Notes under the pieces: generated by a model
What the model was told of the DNA's origin: nothing
The model's input: only the letters and a program-made list of their open reading frames with translations
Databases searched by the model: none
From: Mercenaria mercenaria
Lineage: Eukaryota > Mollusca > Bivalvia > Venerida > Veneridae
DNA length: 64,000 nt
NCBI RefSeq assembly: GCF_021730395.1
Contig: NC_069373.1
Span: 50,868,501-50,932,500 of the forward strand
Direction: 5' to 3'
Made by a program: the position numbers and the translations under genes
Shown: positions 32,026-40,737 of the stretch, piece after piece
Layout of the letters: each line of letters opens with the position of its first letter
Numbering within the stretch: the stretch's first letter is position 1

Positions 32026-34626
32026 CTATTCGTTTGACTTCAGAAGATGCTGCCTATTTCTTCTATAGCTGCCACCATTTTCAGATGTGACAATATATGA
32101 CCTATCATGTACTTTTTTCTCAACTATGGCAGGTAGCCATTGTTTTCCCTGTCGGAGCCTTACACCTTCTCCAATTTCTAATGGTTTGAGCTTGTTTGTG
32201 GACATATCATAGTAACCCTTTGAGATTTGTTTTGATCTCTGTAGGTTGCCTTTGATCATTTGTTGGTCAGGCACATTGGGATTTAGTTTCTCAGAAATTA
32301 CAGGAAGTGTTGACCTGAGCTGTCTGCTCATTAATAACTGAGCTGGCGATTTACCACATGCCAGTGGGGAATTGCGGTACTCTAAAAGTGAAAGATATGG
32401 GTCCTTTCCAGCTTGTTTTGCTTTTGTAAAGAGTGCCTTGATTGTTTTCACAGTGATTTCTGCTAATCCATTTCCTGACTGGTGACCTGGGGAGGAAGTG
32501 ACATGAGAAAAATCGTATGCGTGTGAAAACTCTTTGAACTCTGAACTATCGTAACAAGGCCCATTATCTGAGTATAACACTTCCGGAATACCATGGCGGC
32601 TAAAATAACTTTTGAGTTTATCAATCACAGATTTTGACCTTGTACTAGAAAGCTGACTGACCGCGAAATACCTACTGTATGCATCGACTAGCAGTATGTA
32701 ATCGTTGTTGTTCCAGTAAAATAAATCTGTAGAGCAAACTTGCCATGGCCTGTCGGGAATTTCTGTGGGTTGCAGAGGTTCTTTAGTGTTTGAACACCTG
32801 TGTTGTATACATATTGGGCAGCTTAGTACTTTTGCTGTTATGTCTTTGTACATACTAGGCCAGAAAAGTATTTCTTTGGCACGCTGTGTACATTTGTCTA
32901 CACCTAAGTGTGAGTCATGAATTTTTTCAAGCATCATTGGCCTTAATTGTTTTGGAATCAAGATTTTTGACCTTTTCAAGATGATGCCATCAATCACAGA
33001 TAGTTCGTCTCTATAATTCCAAAACTCTAATACTTGACTGGGGCAATTGGCTCTGTCATTTGGCCAACCATCTAAAATGACCTTGGACAGATGTTGCATT
33101 TGTGAATCTGATTGAGTTGCTGACCTGATTAATTGCATTTTACTGTCACTCACAGGTAAGGTGGACATGACTGTGTGTACATGATATTCTAAGTCATCTG
33201 CAATTTCTGGATATTTATCAGGTAAAAATTTGCGAGATAAAGTATCTGCCAGGGGGATGTTTTTTCCCGGCACGAATACCAGATCTATATCATATTGCTG
33301 CAGCTGTAACAGCATGCGCTGTAGGCGAGGAGGCGCAGAGTGCAAGTCTTTCTTCCAGATAGCAAGGAGTGGCTTGTGGTCTGTTTGGCATGTGATACGT
33401 CTACCGTATGTATATTGGTGAAAGCGCTTGCAGCCAAATAGTATAGCATATAGCTCTTTTGTGATCTGCGCATAATTGACCTCTGTGGGTGTTAATGCTT
33501 TTGATGCAAATGAAATTGGTTTGTCATTTTGCATGAGAACTGCAGCAAGGCCATATTTGGAAGCGTCGACTTGCAGGGTAACCTTTTGTTTTGGGTCAAA
33601 GTATGCGAGGATAGGACCTGGGCTTTGCGTAATGAGCTGTTTGACCTTTTGAAATGCATCTTCATGGGGTGTATCCCATCTGAATTCAACATCTTTAGAC
33701 AAAAGTTGTCTTAAAGGGGTAGTTATTTCTGATAGGTTAGGTGCAAATCTTTGCAGATATGTTACCATCCCAAGTACTGTTTGAAGTTCTGACTTTGTTG
33801 TGGGTGAAGGCATCTGTTCAATAGCTTTAACTTTGGATGGGTCCATTTTTAAACCTTTAGATGTGAGAAGGTGACCGAAAAAGGGTATTTCACTTTTCCC
33901 TATCTCTGTCTTATCTGGGTTTAGTTTGATGCCCATTTCTCGACATCTTTGCATGAACATGTGGAGATTTGTGTTGTGTTCAGTGTGGTCTTTACCATAA
34001 ACCACAATATCATCAACAATTGTCGTTACACCTGGCAGATTTTCAAGGCACTGATCCATTTTTGATTGAAACAAATCATTTGCACATGAAACTCCAAAGG
34101 GTAACCGTAGAAAACGATATCTTTGAAATGGCGTGTTAAAGCATGTAAGGTATGAAGACTCCTCTGTAAGTTTTATGGACCAGTAACCACTACGAGCGTC
34201 AAATTTAGAGAACACTGTAGCATGTGACAACTCAGGAAGTATGTCATCAAGAGTCTTGTTTGGGTAGTGTGGTCTCTTAATGGCATTGTTCAGGTCTTTC
34301 GGGTCTAAGCAGATTCTTAGAGATCCATTAGATTTTTCAACAGTGACTAGACTGTTGACCCATTCAGTTGGCTCTGTGACCTTAGCGATTATGTCCTGGG
34401 ATTCCATATGGTCGAGCTCTGCCTTGAGCTTGTCCTTAATTGCTATGGGCACTTTTCGTGGAGGATGTATAACTGGAGTTGCATCCTCGCGTAAATGTAT
34501 TTGACATTCACCAGGTAGTTGCCCTATACCTTGAAATATATCAGGGTATTGACCTAGTACTGACTCTTTTATTGGATGTGAGTCTGAGCCCACAGCTAGG
34601 ACCAACTTCATGACATTAAGTTTCAA
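32026..34626 (-). CDS. pol: pol of the second LTR element (RT, RNase H, integrase)
   Basis: About 866 residues. RT: WVNSLVTVEKSNGSLRICLD, SKFDARSGYWSIKL, RLPFGVS, VDDIVVYG. RNase H: LQVDASKYGLAAVL and the TDHKPL segment. Integrase: H2C2 region from HDSHLGVDKCTQRA to CPICIQH, then STDLFYWNNNDYILLVDAYS, YSDNGPCYDSSEF and HQSGNGLAE. Domain order and motifs are Ty3/gypsy, close to the K02A2.6-like proteins common in invertebrate annotations. Confidence 0.92.
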   Translation of the reverse strand: MKLNVMKLVLAVGSDSHPIKESVLGQYPDIFQGIGQLPGECQIHLREDATPVIHPPRKVPIAIKDKLKAELDHMESQDIIAKVTEPTEWVNSLVTVEKSNGSLRICLDPKDLNNAIKRPHYPNKTLDDILPELSHATVFSKFDARSGYWSIKLTEESSYLTCFNTPFQRYRFLRLPFGVSCANDLFQSKMDQCLENLPGVTTIVDDIVVYGKDHTEHNTNLHMFMQRCREMGIKLNPDKTEIGKSEIPFFGHLLTSKGLKMDPSKVKAIEQMPSPTTKSELQTVLGMVTYLQRFAPNLSEITTPLRQLLSKDVEFRWDTPHEDAFQKVKQLITQSPGPILAYFDPKQKVTLQVDASKYGLAAVLMQNDKPISFASKALTPTEVNYAQITKELYAILFGCKRFHQYTYGRRITCQTDHKPLLAIWKKDLHSAPPRLQRMLLQLQQYDIDLVFVPGKNIPLADTLSRKFLPDKYPEIADDLEYHVHTVMSTLPVSDSKMQLIRSATQSDSQMQHLSKVILDGWPNDRANCPSQVLEFWNYRDELSVIDGIILKRSKILIPKQLRPMMLEKIHDSHLGVDKCTQRAKEILFWPSMYKDITAKVLSCPICIQHRCSNTKEPLQPTEIPDRPWQVCSTDLFYWNNNDYILLVDAYSRYFAVSQLSSTRSKSVIDKLKSYFSRHGIPEVLYSDNGPCYDSSEFKEFSHAYDFSHVTSSPGHQSGNGLAEITVKTIKALFTKAKQAGKDPYLSLLEYRNSPLACGKSPAQLLMSRQLRSTLPVISEKLNPNVPDQQMIKGNLQRSKQISKGYYDMSTNKLKPLEIGEGVRLRQGKQWLPAIVEKKVHDRSYIVTSENGGSYRRNRQHLLKSNE

Positions 34627-35893
34627 AACATGTTTGTAAACCTATTATGGGTTGTGACCTCGTATCTACTATATAGAACTCCTCATAAAATGTTTGCCCA
34701 TTGTATTTCAATGTCAATTTGATGATACCATCTACCTTTAACGGCTTTCCGTCATAGCCTGTTAAACGCTTCTGATTAGGCTTTAGTGGGCCTGCAATCT
34801 TAAGAGATGCATAAACAGACCTTGGAAGGCAGTTTACCTGTGCATCGCTATCAATTTTCATGGAAATTGGTGTTGAACCAATTGTGATTGTGGCAAATGC
34901 TTGATTTGTGATATGATCATGCTCAACTGTATTGACATAGAATTCATCATCATGGGAAGGGGTGTCAAGGGAGGAATATTCAAGATCAGATGTAGTATCA
35001 AAATGTGTTACCTCATTGATTTTGTTGTTAAGCTTTCTCCTTCTGCATACTTTGGCAAAATGATTGGGTTTTGTACAATAATCACAAAATTTCCCTTTAG
35101 CGGGACACATGTCATTATATCCATGCTTTGAATTCCCACAATTATCACAGAAATTGCTAGTCCTATGTGTATCATATTGTCCACCTTGTTGTTTCCCTTG
35201 AAATGGTCTCTGTTGGCGATCTTGGGGGTTTCTGGAATAAGTCTGTTGCATTGTACTCCGTGTTTTCTTCTGCGCTGCCCTGTACATTGGGTTTCGTCCG
35301 ACTGCATTCACTGACTGTGATTGACAATTAATGTCCTTGACCTGAGTTTGACTCAACTCATAAGTCCGTGCTATATCCATGCACTTTTCAAGTGTCAGTC
35401 CCGATCCTTCGCTTATGAGTTTTTCTCGTATCTTGTGCGAGCGTATTCCAAACACTATGTGATCTCTGATCATTTCGTCAATGATTGTGTCTGGATAGCC
35501 ACAGTCCTTAATAAGGATTTTCAGTTCTGTTACAAATTGTTCAAAGACTTCTCCTTCTTGCTGAATTCGCGATTTAAATTTGTATCTGCTGTATATGTGG
35601 TTTGACTTTGGTGCACAGTAGTTTGCGAAACCATCATAATATGTTTGCAATAACTTCTTTGCTTCTGCGTCAATGTTCCATGTTGAGAATATCTGCCGTC
35701 CTTTTTCCCCTACCCACAGCATTAGATAATTGCATTTTGATTCCTCGGTTTTCTTTTCTAGGGGTCCACCAAACATAAATTCGGCATGCTCTTTAAAACG
35801 CTTAAATGCATTTGGCAAATCATTTGATTCCCAATCCATCCTGGGATTGCTTTGTGTTTCCATCTTAACAATGGGTTTTCTTTTTTTATACAA
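34616..35893 (-). CDS. gag: gag and protease of the second LTR element
   Basis: About 425 residues. The capsid-like helical N-terminal part includes FKEHAEFMFGG and NYLMLWVGEKGRQIFSTW. Two zinc-knuckle segments follow (CDNCGNSKHGYNDMCP and CDYCTKPNHFAKVC), then an aspartic-protease-like C-terminal domain (ATITIGSTPISMKID to PIIGLQTC). The frame overlaps the start of pol slightly, an arrangement the family uses for gag and pol expression. Confidence 0.88.
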   Translation of the reverse strand: MYKKRKPIVKMETQSNPRMDWESNDLPNAFKRFKEHAEFMFGGPLEKKTEESKCNYLMLWVGEKGRQIFSTWNIDAEAKKLLQTYYDGFANYCAPKSNHIYSRYKFKSRIQQEGEVFEQFVTELKILIKDCGYPDTIIDEMIRDHIVFGIRSHKIREKLISEGSGLTLEKCMDIARTYELSQTQVKDINCQSQSVNAVGRNPMYRAAQKKTRSTMQQTYSRNPQDRQQRPFQGKQQGGQYDTHRTSNFCDNCGNSKHGYNDMCPAKGKFCDYCTKPNHFAKVCRRRKLNNKINEVTHFDTTSDLEYSSLDTPSHDDEFYVNTVEHDHITNQAFATITIGSTPISMKIDSDAQVNCLPRSVYASLKIAGPLKPNQKRLTGYDGKPLKVDGIIKLTLKYNGQTFYEEFYIVDTRSQPIIGLQTCFET

Positions 35894-35973
35894 ACAATAG
35901 TCCGCAGAATATTTAATTGTTTAATCCGTCAGTAATAATTAGGCACAGAATAGTCACTTTACTTCTGACACCA
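35894..35973 (-). other. Leader and primer-binding site of the second LTR element
   Basis: The minus strand next to the 5' LTR reads TGGTGTCAGAAGT (complement at 35961-35973), the same primer-binding type as the first LTR element. The leader is unusually short. Confidence 0.75.
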
Positions 35974-36145
35974 TGTAATAATGTTGGTGGATATAAAGGA
36001 GACACAACTGTTTTCTAAGCTTTAATCTATAGGAATGAATATTCTATGTACAACAAACATACAAGTAAGAGAGTGGTCAGTGGGCGGTGCTTATCAGTAG
36101 ACCTGATAGCTGTGATTCGCCAGTGGACTAGCCTATAATGTAACA
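35974..36145 (-). repeat. 5' LTR of the second LTR element (172 bp)
   Basis: As far as I can read, identical to 31201-31372. It is followed directly by the TCAGG target duplication. Confidence 0.92.
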
Positions 36146-36702
36146 TCAGGAACTCGGTGAAAATGTCTCTAGAGATTTTCGAAGTCGGGAGCAGCTCGCA
36201 AGAGCTCCGTATGGGAACAGCACTGGTCCCGGAAGAGCTTGTACAGGCATCGAACGATGTCCGTGTGGATTTGGAAAACTGCGAGCCTTGCCGATGCTCG
36301 CACGACTATCGCAGGGGACTCGCACGGTCAACTTTCGATGTCCGTACGATATTAAGGACACCGTACGGAGAACGTGCGATGTCCACTGCTCCGCACGAAT
36401 TCCTTGGTGATACAAGAAAGTATAAAAACAGGAATGAGCGGACACCGTACGAGTGTCGTATTAGCGCCATACGAACCACCGAGCACCGTACGAGGTATGG
36501 CCGGGCTCCATGCGAGCTCCGCACGTCTTTTCTGCGATGTCCGTACGGATATCCTACGATTGTATCCTCTAAAGATCGTTCGGGGTCCGTAGGTACTGTG
36601 ACCAGACGCTACGATTGTACAGTGACAGTAACGATTCTAAAATCTGCGGACTCGTACGATTTTTTAAAACCGTACGGACATCGTACGGTTTTGTGACCGA
36701 GG

Positions 36703-38645
36703 CAATAATCATATTATTTCAAAAACTCACGTCATATTCCCTGGTATGTTTCGTAAAGCCGTCTTCGACATCCTCTGATGGACTGACATCGTCACTTGAA
36801 AGACTGCTTCATCTAAGCTTGCCATAATATATTGTCAACACATTTCTGCTATAAATGATAAATTATTATTCTAATTTTAGAAATGACGAAATCGTCGACA
36901 CAGCTACAACAACAAAAAAATAACACTGTACTGCCTATCTAAATCACGGGAATGGCATTAATTTACATAGATATGAATCACGTTACAGTCTGTATAGCAG
37001 TCTGTATGACAGACATCTCCACTCAAAAGAACGCATCACTTAGTTTAAGACCTTTTTAACATTTTAAACAATTAAAGCATATGCCTACCTTGTTACCAGT
37101 AGCAATGCTTCCTTACACCAGTTGATCTTCAGCAGATTTAACATTATCAAGCAAAGTTAGAAATTATCTAATCTTGCAGGTTGGTATATCAATGATATTA
37201 TAGATAATAAGAGTTTTGATTATTCAAATACACTTTGTATTGACATTTATATATATTATCAATTTAGACCAACACACAGAAGAGCATGAAGCATACAATT
37301 ATTCGAACGGTTTATCCTTTGTATTAAAGAAATGAAGTTTTCTGAAGAAAATATGAATAGACGGTGACACTTACGCATGGGAACAAATAGTGTTTGTTTA
37401 AAGTGGGGTTTGACGCATTTTTTTCGGTATATCAGTAATGCCACGTCTGTCACTCTGTGCTTCTGGATATTTAGTCGAAAAATAAACGTGCACAAGAATT
37501 GCAGGCCCCTAGCTACAGTGAAACACAGGGAGGCTGGTGTTTCCCTAACCGACCTCCCTGTGTTTTGCCAAGATGTGAAAAATATAAATAAATGAACTGA
37601 AGCACTAGTTATTAAAAGCAACAAGCGGAGGCACTCTTATTTCATATTGTGTACTGTTTAAATATTTCCTTATATCATATTTATGTGTAACTAATACGCA
37701 CTCGTTAGCTTTACCTTACTTCTCTTTGCAGAAAGTCAATTGATAGCGGATGCAGAATGATAAATTTCCATCCTGTCCAATGATTCGCTTTTCGCTTGCT
37801 TTGGTCGCAGTTACTTTTCTAATAATTGTCATATCCTACAGACTGCTCACCAAAGTTAATTTAAAGAAGATGATTAATTAATCTGACTTCAGTTAAAAAT
37901 ATATATTAGATTTTCCCCCCTTTTTTACCTTTCTCATTGTCTTCTATATCTTTGGAATCCTTATATAACTTCACTTTGAAACAGAAGAAATATTATAATG
38001 GTAAGGTTTCATAGAATCTATTTAGACACTTTAGCTTCTATTAAGGTAAATAACGGCCTAGCAGTCTACACAGTAGTAAGTTCTTTCATACCCAGTTGTT
38101 TTACATGTTTTTATTTGTATAGTTATGATGATTGGAAAGAGAGCTAAAAATTGCTTCATTTATGATTGTATATTTTATCTTCGGAAATAAAATATCTGAA
38201 CCCAGTTCCAAAGTGAAATTAAAATACCCGGCCCAAGTTTCTAAGTAAATAAATAATCAAGCTTGGTCCAAATCTGCAAGCCAATCCCAGCTCAGATTTT
38301 CAAATGATTACCCCTTATTAGTGCACTTCAGTCTTTGATCAGTCTTCGGAATTACCAACAACAAAGTTACTCGAGACACTTTTAGAACGAACTTCCTTTT
38401 TCTTCAACAATTTTGCTAATTTTCGTCGTTTTTTATATGCTTTCTTACAATCAGTGTAATGACGTCCCATAATAAATTTTGAACTAGCTGTTGTAGATTA
38501 CACAACTTGGTTTGTCGAATACTGAATCATTTCTTTAATCTACCAATTAGAAATGGAATATCTGATTATACACTGCTGATAGAAATTTATTTCACGACTT
38601 TCGGCTACCGACTTCAAAACTTCTGACTCCCAAGTTTCCCTTTGA
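36703..38645. other. Intergenic, no supported gene
   Basis: Contains a perfect 13-bp hairpin (37521-37533 with 37553-37565, AAACACAGGGAGG and its complement around a 19-base loop). Open frames at 37259-37624 (-) and 37377-37595 (+) overlap each other and show no family character. An acidic stretch on the minus strand near 36730-36790 (SPSEDVEDGF) ends in a GTGAGT and could be an exon, but its frame does not connect to an ATG. Confidence 0.45.
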
Positions 38646-38880
38646 CGAAGTCGGCAGTAAGAAATGTGGAAGTTGGAAATCAGAAGTCGAAAGTCAGGAA
38701 GTTGGAAGTGAGAAGTGTGGAAGTTAGAAGTCGGAAGTAAGAAGTCAAGAAGTCGGAAGTAAGAAGTGTGGAAGTTGAAAATCAGAAGTCGAAAGTCAGG
38801 AAGTTGGAAGTGAGAAGTGTGGAAGTTAGAAGTCGGAAGTAAGAAGTCAAGAAGTCGGAAGTAAGAAGTGCAAAAGTCAA
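38646..38880. repeat. GAAGTCGGAAGT minisatellite with 102-bp higher-order unit
   Basis: Variants of GAAGTCGGAAGTAAGAAGT repeat continuously. A 102-bp block starting GAAATGTGGAAGTTG at 38661 recurs at 38763 almost unchanged. The long minus-strand frame across it (LPDFRLL and similar) is a by-product of the repeat. Confidence 0.85.
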
Positions 38881-39804
38881 AGGTTTGAAATATGGAAATC
38901 AAATGTCTCTCCAGGGCTTTCATAGATATTGGTATTGTTGGTATATATATTTATATATATGTTGTGTCTATAAACTGTTTACCTTATATCTATTATAAAT
39001 TCAAAAGAATAAGTGGATCACGTGATCGGTACACAGAAATGTAATAATATCGCCGTGATGTTTCGATCGGGCTTTTTGACATGTTCGGCAGGTGTACCGA
39101 ATCGATGTGCGCTCATGCAACTAGCCTGACTGAAACAAGTGAAAATCGGGCGAAATCATTCGAGCTATTTTAATTGTATGCAAAGTACAAATTTGAGTAA
39201 GCGGTAGAATAAGGGGTTGGGTATTTGGGGATGTGGAGAAAAGGAAAGATGACCTATCAACAGGAAGAAAAAACTTTCATTTCAGAAATCATAAATCATC
39301 AGTATTTAAACTTTATGAAATTTATGCTAAATGAAAACCTGAATGATTCTTTCTTTTTTTTACATCAATATTTTAATGCATGATTAACACAGAAGTCAGC
39401 TTTTCAAGTACAAATTTCATAATTTAAAAGCTATAGAAAAATAATTGAGTGGAATAGAATCACCACTTAGAATTTTATTAACAATGACTCGCAAATAAAA
39501 ATTGAAAAAAAAAACAACAGCTCTATAATTTTATTTGTATGTATTATTTGAAGACATTTGAGTACCCGGATGCGATGACACCTGAAGCTTTTGAAAAGAT
39601 ATGCGGATATCATAATGAAACATAATTATGGGCATTTTATTTGTGTGAACAATAGTAATGCAAACAACGTGTCTGATCAAAAAGGAAAATCCGCCCCTTA
39701 AAACGCTTAAAGAGAAGTTTAATACTTCTAATCATAGACAAATATCTCATAATAAGCGCCTTTGAACGTATATTCCATATGAAAAGGGCGCTCAACAAAT
39801 CTGG

Positions 39805-39840
<36 letters not shown>

Positions 39841-40282
39841 TTATTTTTAGAAAATGTAAAATTACGTCAACTAAAACACCCATATCCTGATTGAACGCAA
39901 AAATTATTTAAGATCTCTACCCCTTTAATATTTAATAATTATATAATTCGTTCGCACCTGAACTCCAAACAATGATTTTATTTAACGAAAAATCTTTTTA
40001 GGAGTATTTTATGTCTTAAACATTCAGTACAAAGAGCTAATAATGTGTAAAATAAATTTTAAAAGAAAAAAAAAACAAATACATTTTAAAGCAACGTTTT
40101 TTTTAGCAATCTAATCGTTAAATCCTGTTCACAAGAAGGAAGAAATGTTTACACCCTCACATGATACGCGCAGATATCTAACAGGAAGTGGTGCATTGAA
40201 GGTGTCTTAGTGTTATTTTTTAATCACAAACAAATCTTAAAGCCAAAACGCGGAGTGTATTTTTATTGTTGGTTAACATGAC

Positions 40283-40316
<34 letters not shown>

Positions 40317-40500
40317 AGCACGCGCAAAAAATATTGGTTTCGTAGTAAGGTATGCTGGCACGTTGACAACTGCGTTCGCTCATGTAAATCTTACGCATGT
40401 GAACAGTGATTAAATAGTGGCATGAAATAACTGTTTATACAGTATCTTGTACTTTTTCAAAACAACTATTAATCTAGGCTATCAGAAGATAAGTACAAAA
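38881..40500. other. Intergenic with SINE tail fragment and poly-A
   Basis: Holds GATCACGTGATC at 39016-39027 (12-bp palindrome), a truncated SINE end at 39735-39841 and a 31-base A run at 40285-40315. No gene recognised. Confidence 0.5.
39735..39841 (+). mobile_element. 5'-truncated SINE tail with (AAT)n run
   Basis: GCGCCTTTGAACGTATATTC, then GGGCGCTCAACAAATCTGG and (TAA)n at 39805-39841. It matches the tail of the SINE at 3747-4187 in the other orientation. Confidence 0.65.
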
Positions 40501-40737
40501 TGAGCCGCGCCATGAGAAAACCAACATAATGGCTTTGCGACCAGCATGGATCCAGACCAGCCTGCGCATCCGCGCAGTCTGGTCAGGATCCATGCTGTTC
40601 GCTAACGGTTTCTCTAATTGCAATAGGGTTTGAAAGCGAACAGCATGGATCCTGACCAGACTGCGCGGATGCACAGGCTGGTCTGGATCCGTGTTGGTCG
40701 CAAAGCCATTATGTTAGTTTTCTCATGGCGCGGCTCA
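40501..40737. mobile_element. 237-bp palindromic foldback (MITE-like) element
   Basis: The left arm begins TGAGCCGCGCCATGAGAAAA and the right arm ends in its reverse complement. Pairing continues for about 105-110 bp per arm with few mismatches, broken by a short central segment (AACGGTTTCTCTAATTGCAA). It contains paired GGATCC sites. No coding. Related to 44637-44790. This family is, to my memory, abundant in venerid-type bivalves. Confidence 0.85.

Larger units (their letters stand above)
31196..36150 (-). mobile_element. Ty3/gypsy-type LTR retrotransposon, very recent copy
   Basis: The element spans 31201-36145 between two 172-bp LTRs that read as identical, flanked by a TCAGG duplication (31196-31200 and 36146-36150). 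Minus-strand order: 5' LTR, primer-binding site (complement of 35961-35973, directly adjoining the LTR), gag with two zinc knuckles plus protease, then RT, RNase H and integrase, a 3' untranslated stretch, a purine-rich tract GAAGAAGGGAGA, and the 3' LTR. Both long frames are full length for the family and overlap slightly, as is common for gag and pol. The copy looks whole or nearly so and is young, since identical LTRs mean little time since insertion. It is described as a fossil element only. Confidence 0.92.
31066..36702. mobile_element. CGTACGG-rich inverted-repeat element, split by an LTR element
   Basis: Outside the LTR insertion (31201-36150) the two flanks make one element of about 690 bp. 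The left end CCTGGTCACAAGAACG and the reverse complement of the right end CCTCGGTCACAAAACCG match as terminal inverted repeats. The interior is packed with variants of CGTACGG, GTCCGTACG, GAGCTCCGTACG and TCGCACG on both strands. Such phase-free short repeats open long frames by chance. There is no transposase, so a non-autonomous DNA transposon or satellite-like element is likely. Target duplications were not resolved. Confidence 0.6.

Noticed and set aside
36146-36696. Open frames of 179 residues (+) and about 100 residues (-)
   Set aside because: They arise from CGTACGG-type short repeats in the split inverted-repeat element; composition is repeat-driven and there is no domain.
36730-36826. 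Acidic minus-strand exon candidate ending in GTGAGT
   Set aside because: The acidic frame does not link to the nearby ATG and no partner exon was found.
38540-38923. 127-residue minus-strand frame
   Set aside because: Translation of the GAAGT minisatellite.
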